64,000 nt of DNA from positions 118,635-182,634 of the forward strand of contig CAJTPM010000003.1 in assembly GCA_910578085.1 (NCBI GenBank), in the 5' to 3' direction. Source of the stretch: an uncultured Lachnospiraceae bacterium (lineage in GTDB: Bacteria; Bacillota; Clostridia; Lachnospirales; Lachnospiraceae). A program made the position numbers and the translations under genes. This document shows, in pieces, positions 51,748-59,356 of the stretch (position 1 is the stretch's first letter; each line of letters begins with the position of its first letter). The notes below the pieces were generated by a model. The model was not told the origin of the DNA. It saw only the letters and a list, made by a program, of their open reading frames with translations, and searched no databases.

Positions 51748-53394
51748 ATGGAAGTTGGCATAGTATTATCAATGGCAGGAGGACTGGGGCTCTTTCTGTA
51801 TGGCATGCGTGTCATGAGCGACGGCATCGAGAAGGTAGCGGGCGCAAAACTCAGAAAGATTCTGGAGATGTTCACCACAAACCGCTTCACCGGTATTTTG
51901 GTGGGATTTATCTTTACGGCACTGATTCAATCTTCTTCGGCCTGCACTGCGATGGTAGTCAGCTTTGTAAACGCAGGGCTTATGACACTGTACCAGGCGG
52001 CGGGCGTGATCTTCGGTTCCAATATCGGAACAACGGTAACAGCACTTTTAGTATCTTTTAAACTGGAAAAATTTGCGCCGATTATTTTGCTGTCCGGCGT
52101 GCTTTTGGTGATGTTCAGCAAAAAACCGAAGCTGTCGAAGTTTGGGGAAGTGATCATCGGATTCGGCGTGCTGTTTATGGGTCTCTCTACCATGTCGGGG
52201 GCTATGGCGGGGCTGAAGGAATCTCCTTTTGTCATGAACATGTTTTCCTCGTTAAAGAGTCCTTTGATCGCTATTATACTGGGTTTTGTACTGACGGCGA
52301 TCATTCAGAGTTCCTCGGTTACGGTCAGTATCATGGTGCTGATGGCAAATCAGGGATTACTGGGACTTGATATGTGTATGTACATAACGCTGGGCTGTAA
52401 TATAGGCGCCTGTACGACAGCTATTTTAGCTTCCCTGGCGGGAAAGAAGGACGCAAAGCGTGCGGCCATGATCCATCTGCTGTTCAATGTGTTCGGTACG
52501 ATCATCATGTATGTGATCTTACAGTTTGCCATGAACTGGGTACTCGGTCTGTTCGTTACCATGGCCGGTGATAATCCGGGACGTATTGTGGCTTACGCCC
52601 ATATGTTCTTCAAGATATTCCTGGTGATCGTGCTCACACCGTTTATCGGCGGTATCGTAAAGCTGACCTATGTCATCATTCCGGGCAGCGATAAGAAGGT
52701 GGGCTACAGAGACAGCTTCCAGCTCAAATATATCGGCGATAAAGTCGTTTTAAATCCGGCCACGGCGGTGGTGGAGGTCATTAAGGAGATCGACCGTATG
52801 GCTTCCCTTGCCAGCGAGAACTTAAACCGGGCCATGAATGCGTTGATCACGTTGGATGAGGAGGACATTCAGGAAGTATACTCGGTGGAAGAAAACATAA
52901 ACTTCTTAAACCACGCAATCACCGGCTATCTGGTTAAGATTAACCAGACTACGCTGCCCATCGAGGATGCGAAGATGATCGGCGGTCTCTTCCATGTGGT
53001 AAACGACATTGAGAGAATCGGCGATCATGCAGAGAATATTGCGGACAGTGCAGTCAGGAGAAAAGAAGATGGTACTTCCATCAGCAAGGATGCACAGCAT
53101 GAGTTGGGCGAGATGCTGGATATGGTCAATACGGTTGTCCGGTATTCTGTGGATATGTTTGCAAATGGAACGATAGAGCACCTGAACGATATCGTGCAGC
53201 TGGAGGAGGCTGTGGATGAAAAAGAAAGGGAACTGCAGCAGCATCATGTGGACAGGCTGACAAGGAACGAGTGTACGCCGGCGGCGGGGATGCTGTTCTC
53301 GGATATTGTATCCGGCCTGGAAAGAGTTTCCGATCATGCCACCAATATCGCATTTTCTATCTATGGCAGTGACAATGACGAGACGGAGGACTGA
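51748..53394 (+). CDS. Na/Pi cotransporter family protein with C-terminal PhoU domain
   Basis: 548 residues. The membrane part carries two inverted QSSSA/QSSSV-type repeats (TALIQSSSACTAMVVSFVNA and TAIIQSSSVTVSIMVLM) that define the NptA/YjbB family of sodium-coupled phosphate transporters. Residues about 345-540 are a PhoU-like helical domain (IERIGDHAENIAD and LERVSDHATNIAFS metal-cluster repeats). It probably imports or exports phosphate and links flux to regulation. GGGGAGG lies five bases before the ATG at 51748; an open frame to 51607 runs through the folded leader and is not used. Confidence 0.93.
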   Translation: MEVGIVLSMAGGLGLFLYGMRVMSDGIEKVAGAKLRKILEMFTTNRFTGILVGFIFTALIQSSSACTAMVVSFVNAGLMTLYQAAGVIFGSNIGTTVTALLVSFKLEKFAPIILLSGVLLVMFSKKPKLSKFGEVIIGFGVLFMGLSTMSGAMAGLKESPFVMNMFSSLKSPLIAIILGFVLTAIIQSSSVTVSIMVLMANQGLLGLDMCMYITLGCNIGACTTAILASLAGKKDAKRAAMIHLLFNVFGTIIMYVILQFAMNWVLGLFVTMAGDNPGRIVAYAHMFFKIFLVIVLTPFIGGIVKLTYVIIPGSDKKVGYRDSFQLKYIGDKVVLNPATAVVEVIKEIDRMASLASENLNRAMNALITLDEEDIQEVYSVEENINFLNHAITGYLVKINQTTLPIEDAKMIGGLFHVVNDIERIGDHAENIADSAVRRKEDGTSISKDAQHELGEMLDMVNTVVRYSVDMFANGTIEHLNDIVQLEEAVDEKERELQQHHVDRLTRNECTPAAGMLFSDIVSGLERVSDHATNIAFSIYGSDNDETED

Positions 53395-53432
53395 AACGCA
53401 TTCCGGAGAGACGAAAGAGATAAAGGATCAGA

Positions 53433-54491
53433 ATGTATAAGAGAAGAATAAAAATCAGTAAAAAGATCATATGCTCCTGCGGTATTCTACTTACCGCAGG
53501 AATGTTTTTACAGTTTGGCATGCAGGTGGAAGCCACGGAAAAAGTGAAAAGAAGTGAAGTGATGCCGCCGCCGGTGGGGTGCGAGACGCTGATGGAGATG
53601 GATAAGAGCGAGGAGGAGATCCTGTCGGAGGCGGAAAATTTCGAGATGTTCGGTTACAGGAATCTCGGCATCGCCAATGTGGAAAACAACCTGAATATCA
53701 GGGCCGGAGCGGATGAGAGCACATCTCTTGTTGGAAAAATGCCGAAGGATTCCGCCTGTGAGATCATCAGCCAGGAAGGAGAGTGGTCGAAGATCACTTC
53801 CGGCAAGGTGGAGGGCTATGCAAAGACGGAGTTCCTTTTCACCGGTTCCGAGGCGAGGGTGAAGGCTATGGACCTGGTGTCAGTCTATGCAGTGGTGCAT
53901 GCGGACGCGTTACGGGTAAGGCAGGAACCAAGCACGGAAGCTTCAATCTATACCCAGGTGGCCCAGGGGGAGATGTTAGAGTATGTGCAGACGTTGGATA
54001 ACGGCTGGGTGGAGATCATGCTGGACGATGAGACTGTATATGTGTCCGGGGAGTATGTGGAACTGGAGGAACAGTTGACTACTGCGGTCACGATGACGGA
54101 ACTGCTCTACGGCGCAGGGGTATCGGATGTCCGTGTCAGCATCTGTGAATATGCGAAACAGTTTCTGGGAAACCGGTATGTGTATGGCGGCAGCAGCCTG
54201 ACAAAGGGAACGGACTGTTCCGGCTTCACAATGCGGGTTTACCAGCAGTTCGGTATCAGCCTGCCCCATTCTTCGAGGGCTCAGGCGAATATGGGGACAA
54301 AGATCAGCGCGTCGGAGGCAAAGCCGGGAGATCTGTTTTTCTACGGAGGCAGAGGCGGTTATATCAACCATGTAGCTCTCTACATTGGCGGCGGCCAGGT
54401 GATTCACGCCAGTTCTCCGAAGACCGGCATCCGGATCAGCAACTGCAATTACAGGACGCCGGTGAAGGTAGTCAGGATCATCAATTCCTGA
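53433..54491 (+). CDS. Secreted NlpC/P60 endopeptidase with SH3 domains
   Basis: 352 residues: a basic N-terminus and signal peptide (cleavage near VEATE), two bacterial SH3 domains (about 80-135 and 148-205, each with an N-x-R type motif such as NLNIRAG and ALRVRQE), then the NlpC/P60 domain with catalytic Cys in GTDCSGF, His in NHVALYIG and a third polar residue His in VIHASS. It cuts peptide stems of peptidoglycan, usually gamma-D-Glu to diamino acid. AAAGGATC lies before the ATG. Together with the lysozyme at 0.8-2.6 kb it belongs to the cell-wall turnover set. Confidence 0.93.
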   Translation: MYKRRIKISKKIICSCGILLTAGMFLQFGMQVEATEKVKRSEVMPPPVGCETLMEMDKSEEEILSEAENFEMFGYRNLGIANVENNLNIRAGADESTSLVGKMPKDSACEIISQEGEWSKITSGKVEGYAKTEFLFTGSEARVKAMDLVSVYAVVHADALRVRQEPSTEASIYTQVAQGEMLEYVQTLDNGWVEIMLDDETVYVSGEYVELEEQLTTAVTMTELLYGAGVSDVRVSICEYAKQFLGNRYVYGGSSLTKGTDCSGFTMRVYQQFGISLPHSSRAQANMGTKISASEAKPGDLFFYGGRGGYINHVALYIGGGQVIHASSPKTGIRISNCNYRTPVKVVRIINS

Positions 54492-54529
54492 GGAAAAAGT
54501 AAAGCGGACGTCCGGAAAGGCAGGAACGC

Positions 54530-55426
54530 ATGGAACTACGGGTTTTACAATATTTTCTGACTGTTGCAAGGGAGGGGAATATCACAAGAGCAGCTTCCCT
54601 TATGCATATCACACAGCCAACTCTGTCCCGTCAGCTGATGCAGATGGAGGAGGAACTTGGCGTTAAGCTGTTCCGCAGAGGAAAACACAATATCCTGTTG
54701 ACGGAGGAGGGAATGTTACTCAGACGACGGGCGCAGGAAATTGTTGATCTGGCGGAAAAAACGACGAAAGAACTAATGCATGGCGAGGAAGAGGTTTCAG
54801 GAGAAATTTCCATCGGCTGTGGAGAGACAAAGAATATGAGGCCGCTTTCGGAGATGATGGCTTCCTTTCATCAGAAATATCCGGATGTGAACTTTAATAT
54901 TTATACGGCCATTGCAGATGATGTGAAAGAGCGTCTGGAAAATGGGATTTTGGATATGGGACTTTTGCTGGAGCCGGTGGAGATCAGCAAATATCATTAT
55001 GTGAGGATGCCCTTAAAGGAAAAATGGCAGGTGCTGATGCGCCGGGATTCGCAACTGGCAGAAAAACAGAAAATTACCCCAAAGGACCTGACAGGGGTTC
55101 CACTGATTATGGCAAAGCGTCAGTCTGTGCGGAACGAACTGGAAAACTGGTTCGGCTATGACAGAGAGAAGCTGCGGATCGTATCGACCTGTAATCTTTC
55201 CCATTATAATCAGTCTGTTATGGTAGAGAGCGGCATAGGTGTGGCGCTGGTAATGGAATTCTCCTGCAATCAGGATACGCTGTGTCTGCGGCCGTTTGAT
55301 CCGAAGATTGAAAGCGGCTGCGTTCTGGTCTGGAAAAAGAATCTGACACTTTCACCGGTGGTGCAGCGGTTTATTGAATATGTGAAAGAATATTTAGCTG
55401 GAATAGAAAAAGATATGAATGTGTGA
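54530..55426 (+). CDS. LysR-family transcriptional regulator
   Basis: 298 residues. The N-terminal winged helix is canonical (LQYFLTVAREGNITRAASLM, QPTLSRQLMQMEEELGVKLF), followed by a periplasmic-binding-like effector domain. There is no divergent target gene as is usual for LysR regulators; the downstream GH1 gene lies beyond a terminator, so its target is unclear. GGAAAGG lies about ten bases before the ATG. Confidence 0.93.
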   Translation: MELRVLQYFLTVAREGNITRAASLMHITQPTLSRQLMQMEEELGVKLFRRGKHNILLTEEGMLLRRRAQEIVDLAEKTTKELMHGEEEVSGEISIGCGETKNMRPLSEMMASFHQKYPDVNFNIYTAIADDVKERLENGILDMGLLLEPVEISKYHYVRMPLKEKWQVLMRRDSQLAEKQKITPKDLTGVPLIMAKRQSVRNELENWFGYDREKLRIVSTCNLSHYNQSVMVESGIGVALVMEFSCNQDTLCLRPFDPKIESGCVLVWKKNLTLSPVVQRFIEYVKEYLAGIEKDMNV

Positions 55427-55455
55427 AAATACAGTCTGTTATTTGGGACGCCATT

Positions 55456-55503
55456 AGTGTTGCAGTCAGGATTTCGGTCGATCCTGTTGCAACACTTTTT
55501 TAT
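55456..55503 (+). terminator. Terminator of the lysR gene
   Basis: AGTGTTGCA pairs with TGCAACACT, with an inner CAGGAT / ATCCTG stem, then six T residues. The rest of the gap, 55504-55754, is AT-rich with no gene seen; it should hold the promoter of the GH1 gene. Confidence 0.85.
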
Positions 55504-55754
55504 ATAGGAAATTGCGGCAGTATAGATCATTCCAGGGAGAATGCGAAACTGCTGAGCCGGTCCCAGAACAAAGCTAATTTTATAAATATTCAATTCAGGC
55601 ATTTCTTAAAATACAATTCAGGTATTAGACATAAGATAGGAATTTTTATAAGATGAATGTAGCAGATATTTGAAAATTACTATGAGAGACAGAAAAATTG
55701 TATAAATGGAGACCAGAATAATACAGGGATCGAAACAGAAGGGAAAAGCAGCAT

Positions 55755-57215
55755 ATGAACAGATTTCCGGAAAATTTTCTATGGGGCGGCGCGACAGCGG
55801 CTAATCAGTTTGAAGGCGGTATAAATGAAGGCGGGAAAGGGCTTTCTGTTCCCGATGTGATGACGGGCGGGACAAAGGAACCCCCCCGTCATGTGACGGA
55901 TGGCATCCTGCCGGGATACCACTACCCAAGCCATGAGGCAGTGGATTTTTACCATCGCTATAAAGAGGACATCGCCTTGTATGGAGAGATGGGGTTCAAG
56001 TGTTTCCGGATGTCCGTGAACTGGACCAGGATCTTTCCGTATGGGGATGAGCAGGAACCGAATCAGGCAGGGCTTGCATTTTACCGGAACGTATTTAATG
56101 AATGCAGGAAATATGGGATGGAACCCCTTGTGACCATCAGCCATTATGAATTTCCGTACCATCTTGCAAAGGAATACGGCGGCTGGTCGAATCGCAGGGT
56201 GATGGATTTCTTTTTGAAATACTGCAGGGTGTTATTTACGGAATTTCAGGGGCTGGTGCATTACTGGCTGACGTTTAACGAGATCAATATCCTGCAGATG
56301 GGGCCTTACGGAAACCTGATGGGTGGCGGCATTCTGCCTCCTGGCAGAGATACTGCAGTGGGGGTGTTAGCAGGGCTCGATGTGAGCTGGGATGATGAGC
56401 AGAGACGTTATACGGCGCTTCATCATCAGCTGGTCGCCAGTGCAAAGGCAGTAAAAATGGCACATGAGATCGATTCGGACAATAAAGTGGGCTGCATGCT
56501 CTTAAGCAGGGTGTCCTATCCTTATACCTGCAGGCCGGAGGATGTGCTGAAAGCGCAGCAGGTGATGCAGATTGCAAATTACTATTGCGGGGATGTCCAT
56601 GTGCGGGGAGAATATCCGGCATTTGCGGGACGGCTCTGGAGAGAAAAAGGGATTACGATCCCGTTTGCGGAAGGCGACAGGGAAGCTTTGAAAGAAGGAT
56701 GTGTGGATTTCGTCAGCTTCAGCTATTATTCCAGCAGCACGGCGACAGACGACGAGGCAGTGCCGGTTGCTAACGGAAATATGATGCGTGGTCCGGCAAA
56801 TCCCTATCTGGAGCAGAGTGAATGGGGATGGACGATCGATTCGAAGGGACTCAGGTATCTGCTGAATGAGTTTTACGGACGGTGGCAGACTCCATTGATG
56901 ATTGTGGAAAATGGTCTCGGCGCGGAGGATATGGTGGAAGAGGACGGAAGCATCCATGACGAATACCGTATCGCATATATGCGGGAGCATATCAAAGAGA
57001 TGGCGGAAGCTGTCGCAGACGGTGTGGAACTGATGGGATATACGGTCTGGGGCTGTACGGATCTGGTGAGCGCCGGAACCGGCGAAATGGCGAAAAGATA
57101 TGGGCTTGTCTATGTGGATAAAGACAATGAGGGGAAAGGCTCTTTGGAACGCAGAAGAAAAGACAGCTTTTACTGGTATCAGAAGGTGATAGAAAGCAAT
57201 GGAGAGATGATATAA
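55755..57215 (+). CDS. GH1 family beta-glucosidase, probably 6-phospho-beta-glucosidase
   Basis: 486 residues, full-length GH1 barrel. FLWGGATAANQFEGG opens the domain; catalytic acid/base Glu is in LTFNEINI (about residue 174) and nucleophile Glu in MIVENGLG (about 382). The end, RRRKDSFYWYQKVIESNG, with Arg/Lys close to the last helix, is typical of the 6-phospho type that hydrolyses phosphorylated cellobiose or arbutin entering by a PTS. No PTS gene is in the window, so the substrate supply is elsewhere. A MerR regulator follows immediately and likely shares the transcript. Confidence 0.9.
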   Translation: MNRFPENFLWGGATAANQFEGGINEGGKGLSVPDVMTGGTKEPPRHVTDGILPGYHYPSHEAVDFYHRYKEDIALYGEMGFKCFRMSVNWTRIFPYGDEQEPNQAGLAFYRNVFNECRKYGMEPLVTISHYEFPYHLAKEYGGWSNRRVMDFFLKYCRVLFTEFQGLVHYWLTFNEINILQMGPYGNLMGGGILPPGRDTAVGVLAGLDVSWDDEQRRYTALHHQLVASAKAVKMAHEIDSDNKVGCMLLSRVSYPYTCRPEDVLKAQQVMQIANYYCGDVHVRGEYPAFAGRLWREKGITIPFAEGDREALKEGCVDFVSFSYYSSSTATDDEAVPVANGNMMRGPANPYLEQSEWGWTIDSKGLRYLLNEFYGRWQTPLMIVENGLGAEDMVEEDGSIHDEYRIAYMREHIKEMAEAVADGVELMGYTVWGCTDLVSAGTGEMAKRYGLVYVDKDNEGKGSLERRRKDSFYWYQKVIESNGEMI

Positions 57216-57563
57216 ATGACAATGAAGGAAGCGAGCGAACGGTATAAAATTCCCATGAAGATACTGAAAGAATATGAAAAATGGGAGCTGTGCGGCGCGG
57301 TAAAGAAAGTGATGGGAGCATGGCAGTATGATGATCAGGATATAGAGAGGCTCAGCCTGATCATGACGCTGCATGGCATGGGATTTAACAACAGTGAAGT
57401 GGAAACCTATATGCGCCTTACTCTGGAAGGAGATCATACAGGATCTGAACGGATAGCGATGTTAAACAGGAGAAGGGACAGGACTCTGGATGAGATTCAT
57501 TTTAAGGAAAAACAGATAGCCCATATGGATTACCTGCGGCATGAGATGCAGAAAAGTATCTGA
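57216..57563 (+). CDS. MerR-family HTH regulator
   Basis: 115 residues. MKEASERYKIPMKILKEYEKW is a MerR-type winged helix start; WQYDDQDIERLSLIMTLHGMGF is the characteristic second motif, then a C-terminal dimerisation helix with RRRDRTLDEI. There is no cysteine ligand set, so not a metal sensor. It abuts the GH1 stop codon (TAA then ATG), with GGAGAGA eight bases upstream, and probably regulates this small operon. Confidence 0.87.
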   Translation: MTMKEASERYKIPMKILKEYEKWELCGAVKKVMGAWQYDDQDIERLSLIMTLHGMGFNNSEVETYMRLTLEGDHTGSERIAMLNRRRDRTLDEIHFKEKQIAHMDYLRHEMQKSI

Positions 57564-57587
57564 AAAAAGGAAAAGGCGAGATTGACT

Positions 57588-57781
57588 ATGAAGATTAACA
57601 ACAAAGAAGAATTTGACAGACAGAACGTATTTGGACTGGGGCAGGAGAACAAAGCATTTGCACAGTAGAATTTCCAAAGCAGGCGTATGAGCTGGGAAAA
57701 GTGTATAAGGCAAAAAGATTTTCTGAAATGCTAAGAACGTCGCCTGAGAAAATCTGGATTGACATATGGTATAAAAAATAG
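57588..57781 (+). pseudogene. Remnant of an unidentified gene (cupin-like N-terminus and a second C-terminal fragment)
   Basis: A 26-codon frame from the ATG at 57588 (MKINNKEEFDRQNVFGLGQE...) stops at TAG 57666-57668. Another frame then encodes FPKQAYELGKVYKAKRFSEM to ...IWYKK and stops at 57781. Both look like genuine protein ends with a missing middle and a frame change. The first resembles, from memory, the start of cupin-domain oxidoreductase-associated proteins; the second is unassigned. The remnant lies between merR and the truncated aldo/keto reductase, in a region that has clearly lost DNA. Confidence 0.6.
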
Positions 57782-57797
57782 GAGGATAGCTGAATAT

Positions 57798-58664
57798 ATG
57801 CAGTATACAAAATTAGGAAATTCGGAATTAAATGTTTCCCGCATCTGTATGGGATGTATGGGATTTGGCGATGCAAAAAACGGTCAGCACTCATGGACGG
57901 TGGATGAAGAGCATTCCCGTGAGATCATAAAGAAGGGGATTTCACTTGGCATCAATTTTTTTGATACGGCCATTGGCTACCAGAGCGGCACAAGCGAGCA
58001 GTATCTTGGAAGGACGCTGCGGGACTATGCCAAACGGGAGGAAGTCGTAGTGGCGACAAAATTCCTGCCGCGGACGAAAGAGGATATCGAAAAAGGAATC
58101 ACAGGACAGCAGCATATTGAGCGGATGATCAACAAAAGCCTTAAAAATCTGGGTATGGACCATGTGGATCTATATATTTATCATATGTGGGATTACCAGA
58201 CGCCGCATTATGACATCATGGAGGGCTTGAATAACGTGGTAAAGGCAGGTAAAGCCCGCTATATCGGCATATCAAACTGCTTTGCATGGCAGCTTGCGAA
58301 GGCAAATGCGCTGGCGGAGAAGGAAAGCTTTGCAAAATTCATATCGGTGCAGGGGCACTATAACCTGATCTTCCGGGAAGAGGAACGGGAGATGGCGGGG
58401 CTGTGCACGCAGGACAATATCGCCATGACACCGTACAGTGCGCTGGCAGGGGGAAGACTGTCAAAGCTGCCGGGTGAAACCTCCAGGCGTCTGGAGGAGG
58501 ACAGCTATGCGAAATTCAAATATGATGCTACGGCTAAGCAGGATAGCGTGATTATTTCGCGGGTGGCGGAGCTTGCGGGACAAAAAGGGGTAAGCATGAC
58601 GGAGATTTCCCTGGTAAATTTCAGCAAAAAAATTTGTTTACAACCATCATACTTTGTGCTATAG
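57798..58664 (+). pseudogene. Aldo/keto reductase, 3'-truncated
   Basis: 288 residues with a good N-terminal three quarters: YTKLGNSELNVSRICMGCMG, the catalytic Asp-Tyr region FFDTAIGYQSGTSEQYLG, HVDLYIYHMWDYQTP and YIGISNCFAWQL. Normal members are about 325-330 residues and end with an NADPH-binding 'PVVGATK' block. Here homology stops after MTEISL (about 58615) and the last 14 residues run into the rpsO promoter. The substrate-facing part is present, but the cofactor-binding end is missing, so it is probably inactive. GGAGG lies 12 bases upstream of the ATG. Confidence 0.75.
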
Positions 58665-58665
58665 T
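58637..58665 (+). promoter_or_regulatory. rpsO promoter, lying inside the truncated reductase frame
   Basis: TTTACA (58637-58642), a 17-bp spacer and TATAGT (58660-58665), about 90 bp before rpsO. Confidence 0.72.
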
Positions 58666-58671
58666 AGAACG

Positions 58672-58740
58672 GTATGAGTTCAGCCGATACTCAGAGCAAG
58701 GAAACTCCGACCTGCCCTTAGTGTCCGGCGGTTAAAAAAA
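58672..58740 (+). promoter_or_regulatory. rpsO 5' leader, possible S15 autoregulatory site
   Basis: The leader has stems GAGT...ACTC (58675-58691) and a CCG...CGG stem around 58708-58733, ending before the ribosome site GAGGAGG. S15 represses its own mRNA in several phyla through such structures; no exact known class could be matched by eye. Confidence 0.45.
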
Positions 58741-58755
58741 GAGGAGGAAGAAACA

Positions 58756-59022
58756 ATGATTTCCAAAGAAAAGAAAGCAGCGATCATCAAAGAGTATGAG
58801 AGAACACCGGGCGACACAGGTTCACCGGAAGTGCAGATTGCCATTCTGACAGCAAGGATCCAGGAACTGACAGAGCATCTGAAAGACAACCAGAAGGATC
58901 ATCATTCCCGCCGTGGTATGTATATGATGATCGGTCAGAGACGTGGTCTTCTGGATTATTTAAAGAAGAAAGATATCGAGAGATATCGTGCGTTAATTGA
59001 AAAACTGGGTATCAGAAAGTAA
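58756..59022 (+). CDS. rpsO: Small ribosomal subunit protein uS15
   Basis: 88 residues, full family length: SKEKKAAIIKEYERTPGDTG, then HSRRGMYMMIGQRRGLLDYL binding 16S rRNA helices 20-22. GAGGAGG lies upstream. rpsO next to pnp is the conserved bacterial order. Confidence 0.97.
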   Translation: MISKEKKAAIIKEYERTPGDTGSPEVQIAILTARIQELTEHLKDNQKDHHSRRGMYMMIGQRRGLLDYLKKKDIERYRALIEKLGIRK

Positions 59023-59036
59023 TATGAGAACGTAGT

Positions 59037-59079
59037 GGGAGGCGTAACCGGAGACGTTGTTTTTGGGGGCGCCTTTTTA
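59037..59079 (+). terminator. Possible terminator between rpsO and pnp
   Basis: AGGCG (59040-59044) and CGCCT (59070-59074) followed by TTTTT, with a large structured loop. The short stem keeps confidence low; partial read-through into pnp is possible. Confidence 0.45.
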
Positions 59080-59268
59080 CTCTTTTATCATATTCGTTCA
59101 GGTAGGAGATATGTTCCGAGACCACAGAAAAGGATACTTCGGAAGAAATATTACCCACAGGTTTTATCCAGGCCAGGGGAATACTAATTTCTTTCAGAAG
59201 CGTTATTTTCTGTAGTTTCGGCCTCTTCTACCTGATGAAATAGCGTTGGCAGGTCCGCATGGAGCATT

Positions 59269-59321
59269 TGCTGCATTGCAGCAGGCGGGCAGCGCGGGAG
59301 GAAACGATGAAAGTCGTTTTC
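59269..59321 (+). promoter_or_regulatory. Hairpins in the pnp leader
   Basis: TGCTGC-ATT-GCAGCA (59269-59283) and GAAACGA / TCGTTTTC (59301-59321) lie just before the pnp ribosome site. PNPase of other bacteria controls its own mRNA after RNase cleavage of such a leader hairpin. No gene is seen in 59080-59268. Confidence 0.45.
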
Positions 59322-59356
59322 TGTAAGATTCATTAAGGAAAGAAAAGGAGAAAAAC

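Noticed and set aside
55423..55656. 77-codon frame after lysR
   Set aside because: It runs through the terminator hairpin, has no ribosome site and no family resemblance.
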